NCBI GenBank assembly: GCA_964473895.1 | Contig: CAYYRE010000001.1 | Coordinates: 1 to 63,750, forward strand | Direction: 5' to 3' | DNA length: 63,750 nt | Origin: Sulfidibacterium sp964473895 | GTDB lineage: Bacteria; Bacteroidota; Bacteroidia; Bacteroidales; F082 | In this document: piece by piece, positions 24,873-35,514 of the stretch | Layout of the letters: the number at the start of each line of letters is the position of its first letter | How positions within the stretch are numbered: position 1 is the stretch's first letter | Notes under the pieces: model-generated | What the model saw: the letters and a program-made list of their open reading frames with translations, nothing else | Database searches by the model: none | What the model was told of the DNA's origin: nothing | Made by a program: the position numbers and the translations under genes

Positions 24873-25814
24873 ATGAAGAAACAAGAAGAAAACGGCTATT
24901 TTTTTCACCAATTACAGCTTAAACCCGACTATGAAGGAGAGGTGGTGGCAACCCTCATTGAAAAAAAATCGGAGAAAACTTCTAAAAAAGCCATCCTTTA
25001 CCTTCACGGGTTTAATGATTATTTTTTTCAACACCATTTTGCAGACTGGGCGGAGCAACAAGGATTTCGTTTTTATGCCTTGGAACTTCGAAAATACGGT
25101 CGATCCATTTTGCCGCACCAAAAGCCCAATGATTTCAGGGATATCCGTGAGTATTTTGAGGACATTGATGAGGCCATTAAATTTATCCGTGAAAAAGGGG
25201 GGATCGACAAGCTGGTATTGGTGGGACACTCTACCGGTGGACTCATTGCAGCCTTGTATGCTCACGACCATCGTCATGACGGTCTTGTGGATGCCCTCAT
25301 TCTGAACAGTCCGTTTTTTGAATTTAATGTCCCTGCTTTTTTAAAAAAAACATTTATACCCCTTATGGCTTCGCTGGCGGGTCAATTCCCCGGATTACCT
25401 TCCCCCGTTGGCTTGGACAAAGGTTATGGATACAGCCTTCATAAAAGCCATAAGGGCGAGTGGGATTACGAGTTGGCTTTAAAACCCGATGCGGGTTTTA
25501 AAATTCATGCCAGTTGGATCAAAGGGATTTACACTGCCCAAAAAGAATTGCAAAAAGGATTGGATATTCAATGCCCCGTTTTGGTGATGTACTCGGCCAA
25601 AAGTGTAAAACCGGGCAACTATCGACCGGAGATGCAGGAGGCTGATGCCGTTTTAAACGTCGAAGATATTGAACGGTATGCTTCGGCTATTGGAAAAAAT
25701 GTGGAAAAAGCCTCTTTTGAAGGTGGCCTTCACGATTTGCTCCTGTCAAAAAAACCCGTTCGTGAAAAAGTCTTGAAAAAGATGGGGGAGTTTTTGCAGA
25801 AAAACCTTCCTTAA
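24873..25814 (+). CDS. Alpha/beta hydrolase, serine aminopeptidase S33 / lysophospholipase-like
   Basis: 313 residues with no signal peptide. The oxyanion region is LYLHGFNDYF near residue 45, the nucleophile elbow is GHSTGG near residue 117, the catalytic Asp may lie near CPVLVMYSAKS and the His is in GGLHDLLLS near the end. This pattern is that of Hydrolase_4 (monoacylglycerol lipase-like) enzymes. The substrate is unknown; lipid esters are likely. It stands alone with its own promoter and its stop overlaps that of the opposite DUF3467 gene. Confidence 0.85.
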   Translation: MKKQEENGYFFHQLQLKPDYEGEVVATLIEKKSEKTSKKAILYLHGFNDYFFQHHFADWAEQQGFRFYALELRKYGRSILPHQKPNDFRDIREYFEDIDEAIKFIREKGGIDKLVLVGHSTGGLIAALYAHDHRHDGLVDALILNSPFFEFNVPAFLKKTFIPLMASLAGQFPGLPSPVGLDKGYGYSLHKSHKGEWDYELALKPDAGFKIHASWIKGIYTAQKELQKGLDIQCPVLVMYSAKSVKPGNYRPEMQEADAVLNVEDIERYASAIGKNVEKASFEGGLHDLLLSKKPVREKVLKKMGEFLQKNLP

Positions 25815-26131
25815 GCCTGGGCTGTCGGGCCACCCATGGAAAACGGAGGCAGCCCTCCTTCCGGCGTTTCTTTGATGGGACCGTGGAGGGCCTCAAATTT
25901 CCTTACATTGTCTTGTAATGCTTTCAAAAGCCGTTTGGCATGTTCAGGTGTCAAAATGATGCGCGATTTTACTTTGGCTTTGGGTGTACCGGGCATGAGT
26001 TTTACAAAATCCACTACAAATTCAGCATGCGAATGGGTGATGATGGCCAAATTGCAGTATATGCCTTCGGCTATTTCTTCGCTTAACTCAATGTTAATCT
26101 GGTTCTGTTGCGGGTTGTTCTTTTCTTCCAT
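25811..26131 (-). CDS. DUF3467 domain protein
   Basis: 106 residues from the ATG at 26131; a longer frame to 26203 runs into the rpoC terminator and is not supported. The core IELSEEIAEGIYCNLAIITHSHAEFVVDFVKLMPG..KAKVKSRIILTPEHAKRLLKAL is the diagnostic DUF3467 sequence, found next to RNA polymerase genes in several Bacteroidota. Function unknown; it has no membrane segment. It shares the TTAA at 25811-25814 with the hydrolase as convergent stop codons. Confidence 0.88.
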   Translation of the reverse strand: MEEKNNPQQNQINIELSEEIAEGIYCNLAIITHSHAEFVVDFVKLMPGTPKAKVKSRIILTPEHAKRLLKALQDNVRKFEALHGPIKETPEGGLPPFSMGGPTAQA

Positions 26132-26159
26132 AGTGATTTGCATTTGTGCTATTAGCTGA

Positions 26160-26167
26160 CAAAGGTA
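26160..26167 (-). promoter_or_regulatory. Possible -7 box for DUF3467 gene
   Basis: TACCTTTG on the minus strand just after the rpoC terminator T-run and 28 nt before the ATG; no TTTG at the right distance. Confidence 0.35.
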
Positions 26168-26170
26168 AAC

Positions 26171-26214
26171 AAAAAAGGCTGTTACACGGGGAATATGCTC
26201 CATATAACAGCCTT
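26171..26214 (-). terminator. Terminator of the rpoBC operon
   Basis: On the minus strand AAGGCTGTTA and TAACAGCCTT (10 bp perfect) enclose a 20-nt loop and are followed by TTTTTTG. It lies 21 bp after the rpoC stop. Confidence 0.88.
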
Positions 26215-26235
26215 GTATTTACTTACCGGAAATCG

Positions 26236-29200
26236 TCAGACTTCCTTATCTTCCGTAATGGCATCGGGCTCATTGGCTTTGGCCATCATGGCTTCGTATT
26301 CTTCTTTGGAGTAAACAATAATGTCCTCGTAATCTTTCAGACCGGTTCCGGCAGGAATCTTATGTCCGACAATCACGTTTTCTTTCAAACCGTTCAGGGT
26401 ATCCTCTTTGGCATTGATGGCCGCAAGGGTAAGCACTTTGGTGGTTTCCTGGAACGAAGCAGCCGAAATAAAGCTGTCGGTTTGCAACGAAGCACGGGTA
26501 ATGCCCTGCAATACCTGACGGGCTGTTGCCGTTTGGGCATTTCGTGCCTGAATGAGCTTTTTGTCACGTCGGCGCAAAGTGGAGTTTTCATCGCGCAACT
26601 TACGTGCTGTGATGATTTCACCCTGACGTACCGTTTCCGAATCACCCGGGTCAACAACCACTTTCATACCGAAGATTTCATCGTTTACTTCCTGGAATTT
26701 GATTTTGTTTACCAGTTCTCCTTCAAGGAAACGGGTATCCCCCGGATCTTCCACCTGTACTTTACGCATCATTTGGCGAACAATCACCTCAAAATGTTTG
26801 TCGTTGATTTTTACGCCCTGCAAACGGTAAACTTCCTGAATTTCGTTGACAATGTATTCCTGTACCGCCATGGGCCCTTTGATAGACAATATGTCGGCAG
26901 GGGTAATGACACCATCGGAAAGTTTGGTGCCGGCTTTTACAAAGTCGTTTTCCTGGGCCAAAATCTGTTTGGTAGTTGGCACAAGGTAGCGTTTCTCTGC
27001 ACCTGTCTTTGATGTGATGATAATTTCACGGTTGCCCCGTTTGAGTTTCTTTCCAAACGAAACTACCCCATCAATTTCCGAAACAACGGCTTGTTCCGAA
27101 GGGTTACGTGCCTCAAACAGTTCCGTTACCCGTGGCAAACCACCGGTAATGTCACCGGCCTTACCAAAGGCACGTGGAATTTTTACCAGCAGGTCGCCGG
27201 CTTTGATTTCGGCACCTTCCTCTACCACAATGTGGGCACCTACCGGCAGGTCATACTGTTTCAGGATATTTCCATCCTTATCCAGGATTTTGATGTTCGG
27301 GTTCTTGGTTTTTTGTTTGGTTTCAATGATAACCTTTTCGAAGTAACCCGTTTGTTCATCCGATTCTACCCGGAAAGTCTGGCCTTCCACAATATTTTCA
27401 AAGGCCACTTTACCGCCAACCTCCGAAAGAATAACGGCATTAAAAGGATCCCAATCGTTGATGAGGTCGCCCTTTTTCACCTTGTCTCCCGGTTTAAAAT
27501 AAAGTTTGGAACCATAAGAAATGTTGGCAGAAGAAAGGATGACGCCTGTTTTGGGGTCAACCAGTTTCATTTCGGCAGAACGTCCCGTTACAATGTCGTA
27601 TTGGTTGCCGTTGGCATCGGTATAAGGAACACTCCGGAGTTCTTCAAATTCGAGAACACCATCATGACTTGCTTCGATTTTTGAGCTGGCGGCTACGTTG
27701 GAAGCGGTACCTCCCTGGTGGAAAGTACGCAGTGTCAGCTGGGTGCCAGGCTCACCAATCGACTGGGCGGCAATAACTCCAACGGCTTCTCCGCGTTGTA
27801 CCAGATGTCCGGAAGCCAGATTTCGGCCGTAGCAATTGGCACATACGCCGTGTTTTGATTCGCAGGTCAGTACTGAACGGATTTCTACCTGTTCAATACC
27901 GGCTTCTTCGATTTTTTTACCCAATTCTTCGGTAATCTCTTCACCGCCTTTCACAATCACTTCTCCCGTTTCAGGGTGGTAGATATCATGTACCGCCACA
28001 CGGCCAAGGATTCTGTCGTAAAGCGATTCAACAATTTCTTCGTTTTTCTTTAAAGCGGTAACTGTCAGACCACGCAGCGTGCCACAGTCCTTTTCCGAAA
28101 TAATGACATCCTGGGCCACATCCACCAAACGACGGGTAAGGTAACCGGCGTCAGCAGTTTTCAGCGCGGTATCGGCAAGACCTTTACGGGCGCCGTGTGT
28201 AGAAATAAAGTACTCCAGAACCGACAAACCTTCCTTAAAGTTTGAGAGGATGGGGTTTTCGATGATTTCGTTTCCTGCAGCACCGGCTTTTTGCGGTTTG
28301 GCCATCAAGCCACGCATTCCCGACAGCTGCCGGATCTGCTCTTTTGAACCACGGGCACCCGAATCCAACATCATGTACACAGGGTTAAAGCCATCGTTAT
28401 CGGAGGCGAGCTCTTTCATAACAATGTTTGTCAACCGCGAGTTGGTATGGGTCCAAATATCAATAATCTGGTTGTACCGCTCGTTGTTGGTAATGAAGCC
28501 CATGTTGTAGTTTTCCATGACTTCGTCCACCTCTTTTTCTGCTTTTTTGATCAGCTCTTCTTTCACTTTGGGAACAATAATGTTTCCGAGGTTGAAAGAA
28601 AGTCCTCCGACAAAAGCCATGTAGTATCCCAGGTTTTTGATGTCATCGAGGAACTGGGCTGTTACCGCATTGCCGGTGGTTTTTAATACATCGGAAATGA
28701 TGTCACGAAGTGCTTTTTTCGTGAGCAAACGGTTAATAAAGCCGAATCCTTCGGGAACTTTTTCGTTGAACAGTACACGGCCAACCGTGGTTTCGATCAA
28801 TTTATTCACCAGCTTGCCATCTTCTTTCACATCGACTTTCACTTTGATAATGGCATGCAGGTCAACCCGTTTTTCATTGTAAGCAATGCGTACTTCTTCC
28901 GGAGAGTAGAAAGTCATTCCTTCCCCTTTCACGGGATGGGCCTCCGTACTTTTACGGGCTTTGGTAATGTAATACAATCCGAGCACCATATCTTGCGAAG
29001 GCACGGTAATCGGTGCCCCGTTGGCGGGGTTCAGGATATTGTGTGAAGCCAGCATGAGGATTTGTGCCTCAAGGACGGCTGCATTACCCAGGGGGACGTG
29101 CACCGCCATCTGGTCACCATCGAAGTCGGCGTTAAATGCCGTACAGGCCAAGGGGTGAAGTTGTATGGCTTTTCCTTCCACCAGCTTGGGCTGGAATGCC

Positions 29201-30546
29201 TGGATACCGAGACGGTGCAGGGTAGGGGCACGGTTGAGCAAAACAGGGTGTCCTTTCAGGATGTTTTCGAGGATGTCGTAAACAACGGCATCTTTTCTTT
29301 CCACAATTTTCTTGGCTGATTTTACGGTTTTAACGATACCGCGTTCCAACAGCCGGCGAATAATAAATGGTTTGAAGAGCTCGGCCGCCATATCTTTTGG
29401 TAGCCCGCATTCGTTCATTTTCAGCTCCGGTCCCACAATGATGACCGACCTGCCGGAGTAGTCCACACGTTTCCCGAGCAGGTTTTGGCGGAACCGTCCT
29501 TGTTTTCCTTTCAGACTGTCGCTCAATGATTTCAACGGCCGGTTCGATTCGGTCTTCACCGCACTGGATTTCCTTGAGTTGTCGAACAGCGAGTCCACAG
29601 CTTCCTGAAGCATGCGTTTTTCGTTACGCATGATCACATCCGGTGCTTTGATTTCGATGAGGCGTTTTAACCGGTTGTTCCGGATAATCACCCTGCGGTA
29701 AAGGTCGTTCAGGTCGGAAGTGGCAAAACGGCCGCCATCAAGAGGTACTAAAGGACGCAATTCGGGCGGAATAACCGGTACGATTTTTACAATCATCCAT
29801 TCCGGCCGGTTTTCTTTCCGTTTGCGGGCATCGCGGAAAGCCTCAAACACTTGTAGCCGTTTCAATGCATCGGCTTTACGTTGTTGCGAAGTTTCGGTGT
29901 TGGCCTTGTGTCGCAATTCAAACGACTCTTTGTCAAGGTCCAAGCGAACCAGCAGGTCATGTACGGCCTCGGCTCCCATTTTGGCAATGAATTTATCCGG
30001 ATCCGAATCATCCAGGTATTGGTTTTCCGGGGGCAAAGTATCTAAGATGTTGAGATACTCTTCCTCGGTGAGGAAATCCATTTTTTTGATTCCATCGGCC
30101 TCTTTGATTCCGGGGTTAATGACCACATAACGTTCGTAGTAGATGATCGATTCCAGCTTTTTGGTTTGCAAGCCAAGCAGTGCCCCGATTTTATTGGGTA
30201 ACGAACGGAAGAACCAAATATGCACTACAGGGACCACCAGTTCGATGTGTCCCATCCGTTCACGCCGTACTTTTTTCTCGGTAACTTCTACGCCGCAACG
30301 GTCGCAAACGATCCCTTTGTAACGTATCCGTTTGTATTTTCCGCAGTGACATTCGTAGTCTTTCACCGGGCCGAAAATTCTTTCGCAGAAAAGGCCGTCG
30401 CGTTCCGGTTTGTAGGTGCGGTAGTTGATGGTTTCAGGTTTCAGCACTTCGCCGTGCGACCGTTCCAAAATGGACTCGGGCGAGGCGAGGCTGATGGTTA
30501 TTTTGTTAAAACTATCCGGTACTTTACTATCTTGTCTGAAAGCCAT
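26236..30546 (-). CDS. rpoC: DNA-directed RNA polymerase subunit beta'
   Basis: 1436 residues, complete. The first zinc site is CHCGKYKRIRYKGIVCDRCG near residue 66, the catalytic magnesium loop is NADFDGDQM near 470, and the second zinc site is CESKHGVCANCYG near 860. FHQGGTASNVAA, with its neighbouring GEPGTQLTLRT (trigger loop), follows. With RpoB it forms the polymerase core. It is the last gene of the operon, 34 bp after rpoB, and ends before a strong terminator. Confidence 0.98.
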   Translation of the reverse strand: MAFRQDSKVPDSFNKITISLASPESILERSHGEVLKPETINYRTYKPERDGLFCERIFGPVKDYECHCGKYKRIRYKGIVCDRCGVEVTEKKVRRERMGHIELVVPVVHIWFFRSLPNKIGALLGLQTKKLESIIYYERYVVINPGIKEADGIKKMDFLTEEEYLNILDTLPPENQYLDDSDPDKFIAKMGAEAVHDLLVRLDLDKESFELRHKANTETSQQRKADALKRLQVFEAFRDARKRKENRPEWMIVKIVPVIPPELRPLVPLDGGRFATSDLNDLYRRVIIRNNRLKRLIEIKAPDVIMRNEKRMLQEAVDSLFDNSRKSSAVKTESNRPLKSLSDSLKGKQGRFRQNLLGKRVDYSGRSVIIVGPELKMNECGLPKDMAAELFKPFIIRRLLERGIVKTVKSAKKIVERKDAVVYDILENILKGHPVLLNRAPTLHRLGIQAFQPKLVEGKAIQLHPLACTAFNADFDGDQMAVHVPLGNAAVLEAQILMLASHNILNPANGAPITVPSQDMVLGLYYITKARKSTEAHPVKGEGMTFYSPEEVRIAYNEKRVDLHAIIKVKVDVKEDGKLVNKLIETTVGRVLFNEKVPEGFGFINRLLTKKALRDIISDVLKTTGNAVTAQFLDDIKNLGYYMAFVGGLSFNLGNIIVPKVKEELIKKAEKEVDEVMENYNMGFITNNERYNQIIDIWTHTNSRLTNIVMKELASDNDGFNPVYMMLDSGARGSKEQIRQLSGMRGLMAKPQKAGAAGNEIIENPILSNFKEGLSVLEYFISTHGARKGLADTALKTADAGYLTRRLVDVAQDVIISEKDCGTLRGLTVTALKKNEEIVESLYDRILGRVAVHDIYHPETGEVIVKGGEEITEELGKKIEEAGIEQVEIRSVLTCESKHGVCANCYGRNLASGHLVQRGEAVGVIAAQSIGEPGTQLTLRTFHQGGTASNVAASSKIEASHDGVLEFEELRSVPYTDANGNQYDIVTGRSAEMKLVDPKTGVILSSANISYGSKLYFKPGDKVKKGDLINDWDPFNAVILSEVGGKVAFENIVEGQTFRVESDEQTGYFEKVIIETKQKTKNPNIKILDKDGNILKQYDLPVGAHIVVEEGAEIKAGDLLVKIPRAFGKAGDITGGLPRVTELFEARNPSEQAVVSEIDGVVSFGKKLKRGNREIIITSKTGAEKRYLVPTTKQILAQENDFVKAGTKLSDGVITPADILSIKGPMAVQEYIVNEIQEVYRLQGVKINDKHFEVIVRQMMRKVQVEDPGDTRFLEGELVNKIKFQEVNDEIFGMKVVVDPGDSETVRQGEIITARKLRDENSTLRRRDKKLIQARNAQTATARQVLQGITRASLQTDSFISAASFQETTKVLTLAAINAKEDTLNGLKENVIVGHKIPAGTGLKDYEDIIVYSKEEYEAMMAKANEPDAITEDKEV

Positions 30547-30580
30547 ATCAGATTATTATTTTATAAAAATCAAAATTAAA

Positions 30581-33500
30581 TTACTTATCGAAGCTGATCT
30601 CCAGACCCAGTCCGCGCAGTTCGTGTACCAAAACATTAAACGACTCCGGCATTCCCGGGGTTGGCATGTTTTCGCCTTTGACAATCGCTTCGTAGGCTTT
30701 GGCACGGCCGTTTACATCATCGGATTTCACGGTCAGGATTTCTTGCAGAATGTTGGCAGCGCCAAAGGCTTCCAGTGCCCAAACCTCCATTTCACCGAAA
30801 CGCTGACCTCCGAATTGGGCTTTACCTCCCAGTGGCTGTTGTGTAATGAGTGAGTAGGGGCCAATGGAACGGGCATGCATTTTATCATCAATCAGGTGAT
30901 GCAGTTTGATCATATAAATGTATCCCACGGTGGCCGGCTGGTCAAAACGTTCACCGGTTCCGCCATCGTACAGATAAACACTGCCGTTTTCGGGTAACCC
31001 GGCTTTTTTCATGTACTCATTGATTTGCTCATCGGTAGCCCCGTCGAAAATAGGGGTGGCAAATTTCAAGCCGAGTTCTTTACCGGCCCAACCGAGCACT
31101 GTTTCGTAAATCTGGCCGAGGTTCATTCGCGAAGGTACGCCCAATGGGTTCAAAACAATGTCCACAGGCGTTCCATCTTCCATAAACGGCATGTCTTCCT
31201 CACGGACAATCTTGGCTACAATCCCTTTGTTTCCATGACGTCCCGACATTTTGTCGCCTACTTTCAGCTTCCGTTTTTTGGCTACGTAAACTTTTGCCAT
31301 CTGGACAATGCCGTTGGGAAGTTCATCGCCTACACTCGCTACGAATTTCTTGCGGTTGTAAACGCCCAGCAACTCTTTGTATTTGATGTTGTAATTGTTG
31401 AGGAGCGTTTTGATCAGTTCATTTTTGTTGCTATCGGTAGTCCATTTGCTGGCATTGATGTTGATATAATCCAACGAATGGAGAATTTTTTGGGTAAACT
31501 TGGTTTTGGTGGGGACGACCACTTCACCGTACACATTGGTAACCCCTTGTGAGGTGCGGTTGCTTACCAAAACGGTCAGTTTATCCACCAGTTTGTCTTT
31601 CAGTTCTTTGAACTTGGCCTGGTATTCTTCGTCGAGCGCAGCAATGATCTCTTTTTCTTTCGACTTGTTTTTGGCGCTTTTAATGGCCCTCGAAAACAAT
31701 GCTTTGTTGATCACCACACCTTTCATCGAAGGCGGTGCTTTCAGTGAAGCATTTTTCACATCGCCGGCTTTGTCACCGAAAATGGCCCGCAAAAGTTTTT
31801 CTTCCGGGGTCGGATCGCTTTCCCCTTTCGGGGTAATTTTCCCGATCAGGATATCGCCTTCTTTTACTTCGGCGCCAATGCGGATCAGTCCGTTTTCGTC
31901 CAGGTCTTTGGTGGCTTCGGCACTCACATTGGGGATGTCGTTGGTGAGTTCTTCGATACCCCGTTTGGTATCACGTACTTCCAGCGTAAACTCTTCGATG
32001 TGTACCGAGGTAAACCAGTCTTCTTTTACCACTTTTTCGTTGATGACAATGGCGTCCTCGTAGTTGTAACCGTTCCACGGCATGAAAGCCACTTTCAGGT
32101 TACGGCCAAGAGCCAGTTCACCACCTTGCGTGCCGTAACCTTCGCACAAAGGTTGTCCTTTGGTAACTTTATCACCGGCACGAACGATGGGGCGGAGGTT
32201 AATGGAAGTATTCTGGTTGGTACGGCGGAATTTGGTCAGGGTATATTCTTTTACATCATCGTCAAAGCTGACCAGTTTTTCCATTTCATCCCGCGAATAG
32301 CGGATCACAATTTTTTTAGCATCCACATATTCTACCACGCCATCGCCTTCGGCCATCACCAAAACACGCGAATCGTGGGCCACATCGGCTTCGATACCTG
32401 TTCCCACTATGGGAGCTTCCGGGTTTAACAACGGTACGGCCTGGCGCATCATGTTCGACCCCATCAAAGCACGGTTGGCATCGTCATGCTCCAGAAAAGG
32501 AATACAAGAGGCAGCGATGGAGGCGATTTGGTTGGGTGCAATGTCAATCAGGTTCACTTCTTCACGCGGGGTGATGGGGTAATCGGCCTGGTAACGAACT
32601 TTTACTTTTTCGTTGACAAACTTACCTTCTTCATCGACAACGGTATTGGCCTGGGCTATAATTTTATCTTCTTCTTCTTCGGCACTCAGGTAAATGGGAT
32701 CGTGTGCATAGTCGATTTGTCCGTTCACCACTTTCCGGTAGGGGGTTTCGATGAACCCGAGATGGTTGATTTTGGCAAAAACGCAAAGCGAAGAAATCAG
32801 TCCGATGTTAGGCCCTTCGGGTGTTTCAATCGTACAAAGCCTTCCGTAGTGGGTATAGTGTACGTCCCTGACTTCAAAACCGGCCCTTTCACGTGACAAT
32901 CCGCCCGGTCCCAATGCGGAAATACGTCGTTTGTGGGTGATTTCCGAGAGGGGATTGGTTTGGTCCATAAACTGCGACAACGCATTGGTGCCGAAGAAAG
33001 AGTTAATGACCGAAGAAAGGGTTTTGGCATTGATCAGGTCGGTAGGCGTAAAGACTTCGTTGTCGCGGACATTCATCCGGTCGCGAATGGTACGGGCCAT
33101 ACGGGCCAGCCCCACGCCAAACTGAGCATAAAGCTGTTCGCCGACGGTACGTACCCTACGGTTGCTCAAATGGTCAATATCATCCACAATGGTTTTCTGA
33201 TTCAAAAGTTTAATCAGGTGTTTGATGATAAGGACAATGTCTTCTTTGGTGAGGACACGCACATCCATGGGCGTGTTCAGCTCCAGTTTTTTATTGATCC
33301 GGTAACGGCCTACCTCGCCGAGGTCGTAACGTTTATCGGAAAAGAAAAGTCTTTCGAAAACGCTGCGGGCCGTTTCTTCATCGGGTGGCAGGGCATTACG
33401 CAATTGGAAATAGATGTATTCAACCGCTTCTTTTTCGGAATTGGTGGTATCTTTTTGCAGGGTTTGGAAAATAACCGAGTAATCATTGATGCTGCCATCA

Positions 33501-34398
33501 TCTTTGTGGAGCAGAATGGTTTTTACCCCGGCATCGATAATTTTTTGGATATGTTCCTGTTCCAATACGGTTTCGCGTTCGATGATCACATCGTTTCTTT
33601 CAATGGTGACCACCTCACCGGTATCTTCATCCACAAAGTCTTCAAACCAGGAACGTACCACACGGGCTGCCAAACTACGTCCCAGTACACGTTTCAATCC
33701 AGCTTTGCTCACCTTTACTTCTTCGGCAAGGTCGAAAATCTCCAGGATGTCGCGGTCGGTTTCGTAACCAATGGCACGCAGCAGGGTAGTGACGGGCAAT
33801 TTCTTTTTACGGTCAATGTAAGCGTACATCACGTTGTTGATATCGGTGGAAAATTCCATCCAGGAACCTTTGAAAGGGATAATCCTGGCCGAGAACAACT
33901 GTGTACCGTTTGCATGCCGGTGTTGACCGAAGAAAACACCGGGGGAGCGGTGCAACTGCGAAACAATGACCCGTTCGGCGCCGTTGATAATAAAAGTACC
34001 TCGGGGGGTCANNNNNNNNNNTAAGGGATCATACCCAAATAGACATCCTGCACGATGGTTTCAAAGTCCTCGTGTTCAGGATCGGTACAATAAAGTTTGA
34101 GTTTTGCCTTGAGGGGCACACTATAAGTCAGCCCCCGTTCGATACACTCTTCGATGGTGTAATGGGGAGGGTCAACAAAATAGTCTAAAAATTCAAGGAC
34201 AAAATTATTTCGCACATCGGTAATGGGGAAATTTTCTGAAAAAACCTTGAAGAGCCCTTCATTGACACGGTTTTCCGTGTTGGTTTCCAGTTGAAAAAAG
34301 TCCTGAAAGGATTTTAACTGAATATCCAGGAAATTCGGATAAGGCATCAGATTTTTTGTAGATGCGAAATTGATTCTTTCGGTTTTGATTCCAGCCAA
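30581..34398 (-). CDS. rpoB: DNA-directed RNA polymerase subunit beta (crosses a 10-N gap)
   Basis: N-terminal part 34398-34022 (MAGIKTERINF... to LGMIP) and the rest from 34011 to 30581 (TPRGTFIINGAERVIVSQLHRSPG...). The pieces join in the conserved motif P-Y-M-TPRGTF: reading the flanks, only two bases (ta-N-N-tg) are needed to restore it, so the ten N are a placeholder and the gene is intact at about 1269 residues, the usual Bacteroidota length. Downstream landmarks include GPGGLSRERAGFEVRDVH in the rifampicin region and the C-terminal GMPESFNVLVHELRGLGL. It is not two genes. Confidence 0.95.
34012..34021. other. Assembly gap of 10 N inside rpoB
   Basis: Ten N. The flanking frames imply that about two bases are really missing (see rpoB), so the N count is not a measured length. 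Confidence 0.85.
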
Positions 34399-34490
34399 GG
34401 CACAATAGTTTTAAGTTATGAACAAGCCGGCGCTCATTTTGCCGGCAAATAATGAAAGAATGATGTATAAGAACAAATAGGCGAAGCCTC

Positions 34491-34529
34491 TATCCCGAAA
34501 CGGGATAGAGGTTCTCGCCCAATGAATAG
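34491..34529 (-). other. Strong intercistronic hairpin between rplL and rpoB
   Basis: CCTCTATCCCG (34497-34507), loop AAA, and the exact complement CGGGATAGAGG (34511-34521), extended by the flanking GCGA/TCGC. No T-run follows on the minus strand (GCCTATTTG), so it is not a simple terminator. Its place matches that of the Escherichia coli rplL-rpoB attenuator and RNase III site. Confidence 0.6.
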
Positions 34530-34539
34530 AAATAAAGTA

Positions 34540-34914
34540 TTACTTGATCTCCACTTCGGCGCCTGCTTCTTCGAGCTGGGCTTTCAGCGCTTCCGCTTCG
34601 TCTTTGGTCACGCCTTCTTTGATAGCTTTAGGAGCAGAATCAACAAGTTCTTTCGATTCTTTCAACCCAAGGCTGGTCAATTCTTTCACCAATTTTACCA
34701 CAGCGAGTTTCGACTGACCCGGGGCTTTCAGGATAACGTCAAAGGCGGTTTGCTCTTCAACAGCCGCTTCGGCACCACCGGCAGCAGGGCCGGCAACTAC
34801 TGCGGCAGCAGCGGGTTCAATACCATACTCTTCTTTCAGAATTTCAGCCAGTTCATTTACTTCTTTTACAGTAAGATTAACTAATTGTTCTGCAAATGCT
34901 TTTAAATCTGCCAT
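34540..34914 (-). CDS. rplL: 50S ribosomal protein L7/L12
   Basis: 124 residues. An N-terminal dimerisation part (FAEQLVNLTVKEVNELAEILKEE), a hinge rich in Ala/Gly/Glu, and a conserved globular C-terminal domain (KLAVVKLVKELTSLGLKESKELVDSAP...). It binds L10 and recruits translation factors. Confidence 0.97.
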   Translation of the reverse strand: MADLKAFAEQLVNLTVKEVNELAEILKEEYGIEPAAAAVVAGPAAGGAEAAVEEQTAFDVILKAPGQSKLAVVKLVKELTSLGLKESKELVDSAPKAIKEGVTKDEAEALKAQLEEAGAEVEIK

Positions 34915-34974
34915 TTTTGTATAATTTAAATTGTGTTATAAATGCTTGTTTGTTTTTACTATTGTTCTTTTTCC

Positions 34975-35496
34975 TTATGCGCTTTTTTCGGATAAGGTTT
35001 CCAGGATTCCGGTCAGTTTGTGGCCTCCGGATTTCAATGCAGAAATTACATTGTTCATAGGTGACTGTAACAAGGCAATCACATCGGCAACCAGTTCGTC
35101 TTTCGATTTGATAGCAGCCAGGAAGTCGAGTTGTTCATCCCCGATGTAGGTCATCTCTTCAATATAAGCGGCCTTGAGGATAGGGTATTTCGATTTTTTC
35201 CTGAACTCCTTGATCATTTTGGCAGGGGCACTGCCCGATTCGGCGAACAACAGGGATGTGTTTCCTTTGAGTACTCCGTATAACTCATCGAATGCTCTTC
35301 CCGACTGTTCCATGGCTTTGCGCAGCAAGGTATTTTTTACCACACGCATTTCAATGCCACGGTTAAAGCACATTCTCCTCAGGTTGCTGGTTTCTTCCGC
35401 ATTCAGCGTGGAAACATCGGCAAGGTAAAAGTTATTGTGCTTCGACAGCTGTTCGGTCAAAGATTCAATCAGTTGTTTTTTATCTTCTTTTCTCAT
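34975..35496 (-). CDS. rplJ: 50S ribosomal protein L10
   Basis: 173 residues with the L10 start (MRKEDKKQLIESLTEQLSKHNNFYLADVSTL) and the rRNA-binding residues RRMCFNRGIEMRVVKNTLLRKA. The C-terminal helix that holds L7/L12 dimers is present. It follows rplA by 18 bp, so no long L10-binding leader lies directly before it. Confidence 0.96.
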   Translation of the reverse strand: MRKEDKKQLIESLTEQLSKHNNFYLADVSTLNAEETSNLRRMCFNRGIEMRVVKNTLLRKAMEQSGRAFDELYGVLKGNTSLLFAESGSAPAKMIKEFRKKSKYPILKAAYIEEMTYIGDEQLDFLAAIKSKDELVADVIALLQSPMNNVISALKSGGHKLTGILETLSEKSA

Positions 35497-35514
35497 AACA
35501 ATCGCTTGTTTTTA

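Noticed and set aside
26146..27012. 288-codon frame opposite the end of rpoC
   Set aside because: Shadow of rpoC; starts in the terminator region and reads as low-quality Phe-rich sequence.
32933..34024. Long open frame opposite rpoB (363 codons)
   Set aside because: It is antisense to a universal gene, has no domain character and is explained by codon bias of rpoB.
30581..34398. rpoB as a broken or split gene
   Set aside because: The interruption is the run of ten N; the flanks join in the invariant motif.
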